Source of the DNA: Prevotella sp.
GTDB taxonomy: Bacteria > Bacteroidota > Bacteroidia > Bacteroidales > Bacteroidaceae
Assembly (NCBI GenBank): GCA_022732315.1
Contig: JAIJUV010000029.1
Location: 1-19,636 of the forward strand
Length of the DNA stretch: 19,636 bases
Direction of reading: 5' to 3'
The position numbers were made by a program, and so were the translations under genes. Positions 8,667-15,378 of this stretch are shown here, piece after piece. Numbering within the stretch: the first letter of the stretch is position 1; each line of letters opens with the position of its first letter. The notes beneath the pieces are model-generated. The model saw nothing but the letters and a program-made list of their open reading frames with translations. It was not told where the DNA came from and did not search any database.

Positions 8667-8708
8667 AAAAAATGGGCAATCCTCGTCTTGTAGGATTGCC
8701 CATTTTTT
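8667..8708. terminator. Bidirectional terminator between convergent units
   Basis: aaaaaatgggcaatcct (8667-8683) and aggattgcccatttttt (8692-8708) are perfect 17-bp inverted arms around an 8-base loop. With A and T runs at both ends it can stop transcription from either side. The stop codon of the minus-strand fusion gene (8707-8709) overlaps its edge. Confidence 0.95.
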
Positions 8709-10032
8709 ATTTCTTATATTTTCCATTCCATATCTTCCATGCTGCCAGCAGATAGCGGCGGATAGGGAAGAGGCGGGTCCACATTCTGGAGTAGATGCGC
8801 CATTTCAGGGCGTCTGTCCTGTCGATGGATTTCCTTCCTTTTCTGTAGAAGCCTATCACGGCACCCCTTACATCTTTTCTTTGGCAGACTTCCACACCGA
8901 AGTTGCCGTCGCCTCTCAGCGTCACCTTTTCTCCCTCTACCTTCACGATGCGATGGAGCACGTAATGATGGGGTTTTACTTCTGCAAGTACGGCATTTCC
9001 TTCTACCACGTCTTCCAGCGTGGCTTTGCGGAGCAGCGCCTTGTCGCGGTTGTCTTCTAGGAAGGGACGCATCGAATAGCCGCGAAGTGGAAGTGTCACC
9101 GTATGACCTTCTTCCAGAAGTCGGGCTGTAGCCTCAACCAGACTTTCCTTCACGCTGATAGCTCTGTTGCAAACCAGTGCTGCCTCTTTGTCGGGCAGGC
9201 AGTGGAGGGTGTAGATTCCTATGGATTCTATCACCTTGGTGATGGTGGCACAGATGCGGTCATAGATGTCCTTGTCCCATTTCATGCTAGAGCAGGCAGG
9301 CAAGAGCGATGCGAAGGCTGCCACGGGCGAGAGCTTATCCACTGAGTTTTCTTCAGCCCTGTCGATGCGGGTGATGGCACCCAGCGGAGCCTTCACGTTG
9401 CGATAGCAAGGCGTCTTGCCGCTCCATGGACTTCCGAAGATGTAAACCTTGCCCCCGATGATTCGCAGGATTGGATTGTCATCGTTCATCAGGTCGCAGC
9501 CCTTCAGATGTCTCAGCCAGAGACTCACGTGCGTGCTCTTTCCAGTTCCACTCTTGGCGATGAACGCATAGCCGTAGCCATTCTGGCGAACCAGGGAAGC
9601 ATGAAGCATCAGCGTGTCGTATGGGCAGGATGAAAAGGCGTAGATGAGCATCAGCGTGTTGTTAAGACCGAATCGGCGCATGTTCATGCTGCCGTTAAGC
9701 GCACAGTGGCATTCGCTGAAGTCGGCGTTGGTAATGACCAGTGCACAGTCGGCATCATAGATGTCGCGGATGATAAACTGGTATCCGCCATTGTCGAGCT
9801 TGTCAACCAAGGTATGTCCGCTGCCAGTATCAAAGTTTCTGATTCGTTCGCGTTTTTCCTTGGGATAAGGTCGGGTACTGTCATCTACGGTAAGGTGGAA
9901 TAAAATCGAGCCCTTCGGAGCAGAAACTCTGAAGGGTTCGAATGATTCTATGAGTCGCTCGTCGTTGGTGGCAGATTCTGCAAACTGTATCAGCATGTCC
10001 AACTCGGCGACGCGGTAAAAATTGTCTTTCAT
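8707..10032 (-). CDS. Fusion of HPr-kinase-like ATPase and S26-type peptidase
   Basis: There are two domains in one 441-residue chain. Residues about 1-295 resemble the HPr kinase-like (serine kinase) family: P-loop SGTGKST at 161-167 in FIAKSGTGKSTHVSLW, acidic pair DD184-185 in LMNDDNP, and GSPWSGKT at 200-207. Residues about 300-400 resemble signal-peptidase-like S24/S26 proteins: RGYSMRPF with Ser320, YVLHRIV with His360, and LRGDGN at 372-377. A His in the HR position suggests a Ser-His dyad as in ER/SipW-type enzymes, not Ser-Lys. The C-terminus (410-441) is basic and aromatic and may contact membrane. HPrK-like enzymes modify precursors in some lasso-peptide clusters. The gene lies 31 bp downstream of the Lys/Ala-rich gene and may be read from the rpoD promoter. 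Domain identities are fairly secure; the pathway is inferred. Confidence 0.82.
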   Translation of the reverse strand: MKDNFYRVAELDMLIQFAESATNDERLIESFEPFRVSAPKGSILFHLTVDDSTRPYPKEKRERIRNFDTGSGHTLVDKLDNGGYQFIIRDIYDADCALVITNADFSECHCALNGSMNMRRFGLNNTLMLIYAFSSCPYDTLMLHASLVRQNGYGYAFIAKSGTGKSTHVSLWLRHLKGCDLMNDDNPILRIIGGKVYIFGSPWSGKTPCYRNVKAPLGAITRIDRAEENSVDKLSPVAAFASLLPACSSMKWDKDIYDRICATITKVIESIGIYTLHCLPDKEAALVCNRAISVKESLVEATARLLEEGHTVTLPLRGYSMRPFLEDNRDKALLRKATLEDVVEGNAVLAEVKPHHYVLHRIVKVEGEKVTLRGDGNFGVEVCQRKDVRGAVIGFYRKGRKSIDRTDALKWRIYSRMWTRLFPIRRYLLAAWKIWNGKYKK

Positions 10033-10063
10033 TTTTTCGGTTTGCTATAGGGTAGCTGCTTTT

Positions 10064-10672
10064 TTACTTGGATTTGGCATTCTTGGCTTCCGCCTTAGCT
10101 TCCGCTTTCTGCTTTTTTGCATCTGCCTTCAGCTTTTTTGCTTCCGCCTTTTGCTTCTTCACCTCTTCCTTAGCCTTCATCTTTGCTTCCTTACGCTCCT
10201 GCTTGGTCATTGGTTCCTCCATATTGTCAGGAGTGATAGGCTTGAAGGTGAACTTGTTCTCGTCCACGCTCTTCACCTGCCATGGTGAAGGAAGTTCCTT
10301 TGGCTTTTCTCCGCTCTTCAGGCGCTTGGCCTTTGTTTTCTTGGTGTAGCGCTCGTAGAGCTTGGTCCACTTTTTCTCTGCCTTCTTGAAGTTGCGGTCG
10401 AACATCACGATGCAGGTTCTCTTAGGCTCGCCGATTGACTCCAGGTAATCACGAAGCTGGAAAGAGTAGTTGTCTCTGCCTTCCAGAAACAGGTTCTTAT
10501 GGCTGAGATATACGGAATCTACTTTCTGAACGCTGGTGATGTACACGGTAGAGTCGTTGAACGACGATGCAAAACCAAACATATATGCAGTCGTTGGTTC
10601 AACCTTTGCCTGTGCTGCAAGCGAAGAGATGGCTACGATGGCCAGTGCTAATGCAATTCTTAATACTTTCAT
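10064..10672 (-). CDS. Exported protein with Lys/Ala-rich coiled tail, function unknown
   Basis: Residues 1-22 are a clear signal peptide (MKVLRIALALAIVAISS, then LAAQA before KVEPTT). A folded-looking part of about 120 residues follows (AYMFGFASSFNDSTVYITSVQ, then RDYLESIGEPKRTCIVMF). The last 50 residues or so are an almost pure Lys/Ala/Glu repeat (KKQKAEAKKLKADAKKQKAE) that would form a charged helix. I recognise no domain; similar exported proteins appear conserved in Bacteroidales. It lies between rpoD (87 bp upstream) and the kinase-peptidase gene (31 bp downstream) on one strand, with no intervening hairpin-plus-T-tract. A weak promoter-like match (TAGATTTA with TTTC 19 bases before it) exists in the gap after rpoD, but I would not rely on it. 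Confidence 0.72.
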   Translation of the reverse strand: MKVLRIALALAIVAISSLAAQAKVEPTTAYMFGFASSFNDSTVYITSVQKVDSVYLSHKNLFLEGRDNYSFQLRDYLESIGEPKRTCIVMFDRNFKKAEKKWTKLYERYTKKTKAKRLKSGEKPKELPSPWQVKSVDENKFTFKPITPDNMEEPMTKQERKEAKMKAKEEVKKQKAEAKKLKADAKKQKAEAKAEAKNAKSK

Positions 10673-10724
10673 TTCTTATTTTTCTTCTACTGATATTTTT
10701 AAAGCCGTCGTCCCACCTAAATCT

Positions 10725-10763
10725 AAACAGGTTGCCCTATTTCTGAAAAACAGGTTGTCCTAT
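10725..10763. repeat. 16-bp direct repeat, period 23, at the 3' end of rpoD
   Basis: aaacaggttgccctat (10725-10740) and aaacaggttgtcctat (10748-10763) differ at one base. The second copy covers the rpoD stop codon (10760-10762). Confidence 0.75.
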
Positions 10764-11623
10764 CTTCCCAAGTAGGATTTCAGCAGTTGGTTATTCGTGT
10801 TGTGTCTGATTCGGCGAATGGCTTTTTCCTTAATTTGGCGCACTCGTTCCCGGGTCAGATTATATTTTGTTCCTATCTCATCAAGCGTCAGCTCCGGTTC
10901 TCCGATGCCGTAAAAGGCTCTCATCACCTTCTGCTCACGTTCGGTGAGGGTCAGGATTACTCTTTCAATTTCCTTGTGCAGGGATTCTCTGTCCAGCTGG
11001 TAGTCTGTACTTGGGGCATCACCCGAAGTATAGTAGTCCATCATGCTGCTGTCCTCGCCGTCGGCAATGGGAGCATCCATGCTTACATGGCGTGAGTTTG
11101 CCTTCAGGGCGTCACTGATCTTGTCTTCCGGCAGGTCTACACGTTCGGCTATCTCGTCAACGCTGGGTTTGCGTTCGTGTTCCTGCTCAAACTTGTTGAG
11201 TTCCTTCGCTATCTTGTTTACGCTTCCCACCTGGTTGAGTGGAAGGCGCACTATTCTGCTCTGCTCGGCTATTGCCTGCAGAATGCTCTGGCGAATCCAC
11301 CATACGGCGTAGGAGATGAACTTGAAGCCGCGGGTTTCATCGAATTTCTGGGCAGCTTTGATAAGACCTACGTTGCCCTCATTGATAAGGTCGGGTAAGC
11401 TGAGTCCCTGATTTTGATACTGCTTAGCCACAGATACCACGAAACGCAAGTTTGCCTTGGTTAATCTCTCTAGAGCTCTCTTATCACCTTCCCTTATTTT
11501 CTGCGCGAGTTCCACCTCTTCCTCTGTGGTGAGAAGGTCCTCGTGTCCAATTTCTTGGAGATACTTTTCTAACGATGCGCTTTCGCGATTCGTTATCGAT
11601 TTTGAAATTTTTAGTTGTCTCAT
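10760..11623 (-). CDS. rpoD: Primary sigma factor RpoD (sigma-70)
   Basis: This is the housekeeping sigma factor that directs RNA polymerase to the TAnnTTTG-type promoters seen here. Region 1.2 is about residues 17-50 ([20 protein letters not shown]). Region 2 runs from about 55 to 125 with [13 protein letters not shown] and [15 protein letters not shown], the core-binding and -10-recognising parts. Region 3 begins at [10 protein letters not shown]. Region 4 ends in [27 protein letters not shown] (about 245-271), the helix-turn-helix for the upstream element. At 287 residues with no long region 1.1 and no insert before region 2, it has the compact form usual in Bacteroidota. Its own promoter is excellent and abuts the terminator of the protease gene upstream. 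Confidence 0.96.
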   Translation of the reverse strand: MRQLKISKSITNRESASLEKYLQEIGHEDLLTTEEEVELAQKIREGDKRALERLTKANLRFVVSVAKQYQNQGLSLPDLINEGNVGLIKAAQKFDETRGFKFISYAVWWIRQSILQAIAEQSRIVRLPLNQVGSVNKIAKELNKFEQEHERKPSVDEIAERVDLPEDKISDALKANSRHVSMDAPIADGEDSSMMDYYTSGDAPSTDYQLDRESLHKEIERVILTLTEREQKVMRAFYGIGEPELTLDEIGTKYNLTRERVRQIKEKAIRRIRHNTNNQLLKSYLGR

Positions 11624-11648
11624 GGTAACATTTCATTTTATGTTGATG

Positions 11649-11679
11649 CAAAATTACACTTTTTGTTTGAAACGACAAA
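11649..11679 (-). promoter_or_regulatory. rpoD promoter
   Basis: On the minus strand this reads TTTG, 19 bases, then taattttg, a full match to both elements of the Bacteroidota consensus. The -33 box is 11676-11679 and the -7 box 11649-11656. Transcription should start near 11642, giving a leader of about 20 bases. Confidence 0.88.
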
Positions 11680-11716
11680 AAAAATAGCAGATATTTTTGA
11701 AAATACCTGCTATTTT
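11677..11716 (-). terminator. Terminator of the Do-family protease gene
   Basis: aaaatagcag (11681-11690) and ctgctatttt (11707-11716) are perfect inverted arms. The stem continues inward after one mismatch with tatttt/aaaata. On the minus strand it ends in a run of eight T (plus-strand A at 11677-11684). The T-tract overlaps the -33 box of rpoD. Confidence 0.85.
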
Positions 11717-11824
11717 GTTATTTTTTATCATTTCTGAGACGATTCAATCCTCTTTAGGAGAGTTGAAAGCCCCACTTTTTTATGCTTTTTTCATCAACTC
11801 CAATGCTCTCTTTATCAGCAACGG

Positions 11825-13294
11825 TTAGTCCTTCTGCAGAGGAACTGCGAAGTAAGCCTTCTTGCCGGTAGGCCATACGCCCTGGATGTAGAGCACAGGA
11901 TCCTTGCTGGTAGAAGCACTCTTCACGGCTTTCTGCAGGTCGTCGAGCGATGTAATGTTGTTGTCGTTGATGCGCTGGATAATGAATCCGCGTGATACAC
12001 CTGCATCCTTCAGTGCACCGCTGTTAACCTTCATCACTTCTACACCATACTTGATGCTGAGCTGGTTCTTCTGGCTCTCGCTGATAGGGCGGAAGGTGCC
12101 GCCGAGCACGTCGAGGTCAGCGCTCTTAATTACGGAAGTGTTGCCCTGGGCATTCTTCAGGGTGATGGTCTTCGTGTTGGTCTTCTTGTTGCGCAAGTAG
12201 GTGATGCTCATCTTGTCGCCAGGGCGCTTGCCGTTCAGTGACTCCTGCAACTCTGCCATCTTGGTCACCTTCTTGCCGTCTACCTTGGTGATGACGTCAC
12301 CTTCCTTCAGTCCGGCTGCTGCACCGTTGCCGTCCTCATCTACCTTGGCAATATAAACACCCTCGTTGGTACCTAAGTCAACTTCCTTTCCGTTCTCCTT
12401 CTGGGCGTTGATGTAGTTGAGAACGTCGCTACCCTGGATGCTAAGCATCACGCGCTGTACGCTGCCGTATTTCTTCAAGTCGTCTACTACCTTGTTCATG
12501 ATAGAAGTAGGGATGGCAAAACCGTAACCTGCATAAGAACCGGTCTGGGAATAGAGCATGGCGTTGATACCTACCAGTTCACCCTGGGTGTTGACCAGTG
12601 CACCGCCCGAGTTACCTGCGTTGATGGCTGCATCGGTTTGGATGAAGCTCTCTACGCCGTTGGCGCCCAGCGAACGTGCCTTGGCGGAGATGATACCTGC
12701 GGTAACGGTGTTGTTCAGTCCGAATGGGTTGCCCACTGCGATGACCCATTCACCCACCTTCACGTTGTCGCTGTTGGCGATAGGAAGGGTAGGCAGGTTC
12801 TTGCCGTCAATCTTGATCAGGGCAAGGTCGGTGGTCTTGTCGGTACCGATGATGCGTGCTGAATATTCGCGGTTGTCGTTCAGGGTAACGGTCAGCTCGT
12901 CGGCACCTTCCACCACGTGGTTGTTGGTTACGATGTAGCCGTCTGCGCTGATGATGACGCCCGAACCAGTGGCCTCTCTCTTAGGAGTCTGTACCTGCTG
13001 CTTGCGTGTTCCGCCATTTCCCTGTCCTGGGTTTCCGAAGAATCCGAATGGGTCGAAGAAACCTCCGAACGGGTCGCTCTGCACATCCACAGTCTTCACC
13101 TTTGAGTTCTGAACGTATTTGATATGTACCACGGCTGGCAGAGCCTTCTCTGCTGCGTAAGTCAAATCTACCGGTTGACCTGATGCCTCAGCTGTTACTG
13201 CTGGAGAAGCGTTCACCTTCATAAATGCACCTGTTGAGAATGCCAGCGATCCTACGCATAGCACTGCCATTACATAATTAGTTACCTTTTTCAT
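11825..13294 (-). CDS. Do-family periplasmic serine protease (DegP/DegQ-like)
   Basis: An envelope quality-control protease and chaperone that degrades misfolded exported proteins. An N-terminal signal segment (about 1-30) is followed by a Gly/Phe-rich linker (about 75-95, DPFGGFFDPFGFFG). The trypsin-like domain has His126 (TNNHVV), Asp156 (TTDLALI) and Ser229 (NAGNSGGAL). Two PDZ domains follow, about 275-375 and 395-485; NEGVYIAKVDEDGNGAAAGL and SRGFIIQRINDNNI are their ligand-binding-loop regions. At 489 residues it is full length for the family, and all triad residues are present. It is monocistronic: a promoter-like box lies about 140 bp upstream and a terminator follows 110 bp after the stop. 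DegP and DegQ cannot be separated from sequence alone. Confidence 0.95.
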   Translation of the reverse strand: MKKVTNYVMAVLCVGSLAFSTGAFMKVNASPAVTAEASGQPVDLTYAAEKALPAVVHIKYVQNSKVKTVDVQSDPFGGFFDPFGFFGNPGQGNGGTRKQQVQTPKREATGSGVIISADGYIVTNNHVVEGADELTVTLNDNREYSARIIGTDKTTDLALIKIDGKNLPTLPIANSDNVKVGEWVIAVGNPFGLNNTVTAGIISAKARSLGANGVESFIQTDAAINAGNSGGALVNTQGELVGINAMLYSQTGSYAGYGFAIPTSIMNKVVDDLKKYGSVQRVMLSIQGSDVLNYINAQKENGKEVDLGTNEGVYIAKVDEDGNGAAAGLKEGDVITKVDGKKVTKMAELQESLNGKRPGDKMSITYLRNKKTNTKTITLKNAQGNTSVIKSADLDVLGGTFRPISESQKNQLSIKYGVEVMKVNSGALKDAGVSRGFIIQRINDNNITSLDDLQKAVKSASTSKDPVLYIQGVWPTGKKAYFAVPLQKD

Positions 13295-13752
13295 GTTTCA
13301 ATATCTTTTTTATTATTACTTTCGTTTGATTGTTACTTTCATCTTTATTATGTTATAGCTTTCAGCCTTGCCAATACTGTGCCAAACTTCCTGAGTCTGT
13401 CACTTCTGTCAGCCCTAGCCTCAGCTTTTCGGATGCAAATATAGAATCATTTTTTGATATACGGATAACTTTGTGCTAATTTTTATCCCGTTTTAACATT
13501 TGAAATTAACACTTTAACGGCTCTTAAACAAGAATAGTCCCATTTTTACAATTGTTTGCTACTTTTCTGAAATTTTCTACTTCTGTATATAAAACTAAAT
13601 GTCTGCAAATTGTAAACGAATATAAAGAAGGTTAGTAGAAAAGTAGTCAGAAAACCTTCTCGAATATCCTGAAAGCGGCATTGAGATGGCAAAGAAAAGC
13701 GAAAAGAGTTTAAAAACTTAGCAAAATTAGCGGTTAAGTCGAACTTTTTTGT
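13295..13752. other. Intergenic region: protease leader and RNase P upstream region
   Basis: There is no credible ORF in this 458-bp stretch. The left part (to about 13430) is the probable long leader of the protease mRNA. The right part is AT-rich and lies upstream of the RNase P RNA promoter. It contains an 8-bp inverted repeat, agaaggtt (13626-13633) with aaccttct (13653-13660), and a distant 10-bp pair, ctacttttct (13559-13568) with agaaaagtag (13637-13646). Neither has a T-tract that would make it a terminator. Confidence 0.5.
13436..13443 (-). promoter_or_regulatory. -7 box of a promoter for the Do-family protease
   Basis: On the minus strand it reads tatatttg, an exact TAnnTTTG match. 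No TTTG lies at the expected -33 distance, so it may be weak or activator-dependent. Use of it gives a leader of about 135 bases before the ATG at 13294. Confidence 0.55.
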
Positions 13753-13760
13753 TACCTTTG
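13753..13760 (+). promoter_or_regulatory. -7 box of the RNase P RNA promoter
   Basis: tacctttg matches TAnnTTTG exactly, and the RNase P RNA P1 helix begins 8 bases later at 13768, where transcription should start. No good -33 TTTG is present. Confidence 0.75.
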
Positions 13761-13767
13761 CAGTTCG

Positions 13768-14197
13768 AAAGCAGTGCTCCGGCTTGTCGCTGGCATTCCC
13801 TGATGGGGATGAAAGAGGAAAGTCCGGGCAGCAAAGGGCATCCCACTTCCGAAAATAGAAGCTATTGGTGACAGTAGGTGTCGGTAGAAGAAAACAACCG
13901 CCCGAAACTTATTCCGTAGCGATGGGGCTTTCAGCATACGTCGTGGTTTAGTGTCGGGTAAGGGTGAGAAGGTGGTGTAAGAGACCACCAGCTGGCGGGT
14001 AATCGTCAGGCTGTGCCATCTGGGAGCTGTAAGCTCATGTAAACCGCAGATTGAGGGCGGCTCGTCCGATTGCCTTCGGGCTACTGTGGAGGGTAGAGTG
14101 CTTGAGCCCAGGGGTGACTCTGGGACTAGATAAATGACAGGCGCCTGTTTCCTTTCTTGGGGCAGGAACAGAACTCGGCTTATAGGGGCACTGCTTT
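13768..14197 (+). ncRNA. rnpB: RNase P RNA (bacterial type A)
   Basis: This is the catalytic RNA that trims tRNA 5' leaders. The universal P4 5' strand and its flank are at 13815-13829 (gaggaaagtccgggc), and the matching 3' segment is at 14168-14183 (acagaactcggcttat). The ends pair as helix P1: aaagcagtgctcc (13768-13780) with ggggcactgcttt (14185-14197), including one G.U pair. That defines a 430-nt molecule. The segment ggtgactctgggactagat followed by aaatgacaggcgcc is also typical. P1 followed by a T-rich run (14195-14208) can serve as the terminator. The promoter box lies 8 bases upstream of P1. Confidence 0.95.
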
Positions 14198-14284
14198 CTT
14201 TCTTTTTAGTTCTTTCCGCATCGCTATATATATAATAATGTAGGGTGCGATATTTCAAACGTTTTTAATATAACTAACAGGATT

Positions 14285-14722
14285 ATGAATCTCAGAGAAC
14301 CGGAAAAGCAGATATTAGATGATTTTGAGCACAAGGTGACCATTAAGATAGAGAAGTATGGTGCGAATGCCGACTTTCCTAAGTTCGAGAACTATGGTAT
14401 TACCCGCATGGATTTGGACGACTATCTCTTCGATAAGCAGGCCATCCTCGATATGGGCGGCTCCAAGCGTACCCAGCTCACGGTGGGCGGTTTCATTACC
14501 GTTATCCCAGTTTTAATCTTGTCTTGTTTCCCCGACAAGTCGCCTATCTATGAGAATGGCAAGGCCCTCACCACCGTCATAGCCCTTATCATCGGTCTGC
14601 TGCTTGCCTGCTTCTTCAAGGCTTTGCTTCAGATGGTCATCGCCTATCGCGTGAACAAGCACAAGGAAACCCAGATGGAGACCTTCATCAAGGCTGTGCT
14701 CTTCTATGAGCCGAAGGCATAG
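14285..14722 (+). CDS. Two-TM membrane protein, function unknown
   Basis: This 145-residue protein has a charged N-terminal 60 residues (MNLREPEKQILDDFEHKV onward) and two hydrophobic segments at about 64-82 and 94-121, so it is an inner-membrane protein with a small cytoplasmic head. The C-terminus ends in a short charged tail. I recognise no family. It lies 87 bp after RNase P RNA and 95 bp before the ykvA-like gene on the same strand. No TAnnTTTG promoter was found before it, so it may rely on read-through or an unrecognised promoter. Codon use looks like its neighbours, which supports a real gene. Confidence 0.72.
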   Translation: MNLREPEKQILDDFEHKVTIKIEKYGANADFPKFENYGITRMDLDDYLFDKQAILDMGGSKRTQLTVGGFITVIPVLILSCFPDKSPIYENGKALTTVIALIIGLLLACFFKALLQMVIAYRVNKHKETQMETFIKAVLFYEPKA

Positions 14723-14736
14723 CCCATAGGAAGTCT

Positions 14737-14776
14737 TTCGGAAGCCTCTTGGAAGTATTCCAAAAGCCTTCCCGAA
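14737..14776 (+). repeat. Imperfect inverted repeat upstream of the ykvA-like gene
   Basis: The arms 14737-14754 and 14758-14776 pair around a 3-base loop (gta), with several mismatches or bulges; ttggaa/ttccaa next to the loop is perfect. It has no T-tract, so a terminator role is doubtful. An mRNA structure at the end of the preceding gene is possible. Confidence 0.45.
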
Positions 14777-14816
14777 ACTATAAACTATAAATTATTAATT
14801 ATTAATTATAAATTAA
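14775..14816 (+). repeat. 7-bp-period AT-rich array abutting the ykvA-like start
   Basis: Read in sevens: AAACTAT, AAACTAT, AAATTAT, TAATTAT, TAATTAT, AAATTAA, then C and the ATG at 14818. It is similar in layout to the array before the radical SAM gene but differs in sequence. Confidence 0.75.
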
Positions 14817-14817
14817 C

Positions 14818-15228
14818 ATGACTTTACCAGACTTTATGGCTTATAAGGACAAGTTCACTCAGAGTGCATTTGTCGAGAAGATTTCGCACGTGGCTAAGCG
14901 TGCAGGTGCCAAGATGGTTTATGCAGCCCTCATTCTCTATTATACATTAGAGAGCGACAAGGTGGCGCTGAGAGACAAGGCGATGATTATAGGAGCCTTG
15001 GGCTACCTCATCAGTCCGCTGGATGTCATCCCTGATGCCATTCCTATTGCCGGCTTGGGCGACGACCTTGCCGTGCTGCTCTTCGTGCTCAAGAAGGTTT
15101 GGGGCGATGTTTCAGAAGATGCCAAGCAGAAAGCCTACAGCAAGCTTTCGCAATGGTTTGATGAGGATGAGCTGCCTAAGGAGGCAGACGACCTCTTCAA
15201 GGAGAAACCGGAAGATACACCGGTATAA
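14818..15228 (+). CDS. YkvA/DUF1232 family membrane protein
   Basis: The hallmark DUF1232 block lies at about residues 50-92: RDKAMIIGALGYLISPLDVI, followed by PDAIP and GLGDDLAVLLFVLKKV. Family members are small inner-membrane proteins of unknown function. An upstream hydrophobic stretch (about 34-45, MVYAALILYYTL) may be a further membrane segment. The C-terminus is acidic and probably cytoplasmic. At 136 residues it is normal for the family. The start codon is immediately preceded by a 7-bp-period array, and a hairpin terminator follows the stop. Confidence 0.85.
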   Translation: MTLPDFMAYKDKFTQSAFVEKISHVAKRAGAKMVYAALILYYTLESDKVALRDKAMIIGALGYLISPLDVIPDAIPIAGLGDDLAVLLFVLKKVWGDVSEDAKQKAYSKLSQWFDEDELPKEADDLFKEKPEDTPV

Positions 15229-15244
15229 ATAACAGAAGAGAAAT

Positions 15245-15279
15245 ATCGGCAGGAATCCTTTCGTTTTCTGCCGATTTTC
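15245..15279 (+). terminator. Terminator of the ykvA-like gene
   Basis: atcggcag (15245-15252) pairs with ctgccgat (15268-15275), extended inward by a few pairs, followed by a short T-tract (ttttc). Confidence 0.7.
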
Positions 15280-15307
15280 ATCATCCCAAAATCGATGTTT
15301 ATCATAG

Positions 15308-15346
15308 CAAAAGAGGGCAATCCGATATTCCGGATTGCCCTCTTTC
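15308..15346. terminator. Terminator of gdhA, probably bidirectional
   Basis: aaagagggcaatccg (15310-15324) and cggattgccctcttt (15331-15345) are perfect 15-bp arms with a 6-base loop. The minus strand ends in a T run, fitting gdhA. The plus strand also has a short T-tract and could back up the ykvA terminator. Confidence 0.9.
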
Positions 15347-15378
15347 TATATCATAACCAAGTTGGTAGTCTTCTTGGA

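Noticed and set aside
9929..9945. A tRNA T-loop-like string (gggttcgaatg)
   Set aside because: It lies inside the kinase-peptidase coding region, and no acceptor, D or anticodon stem can be drawn around it.
13752..14258. A 168-codon minus-strand frame across the RNase P RNA
   Set aside because: The region is explained by the structured RNA on the plus strand, and the translation has no protein-like features.
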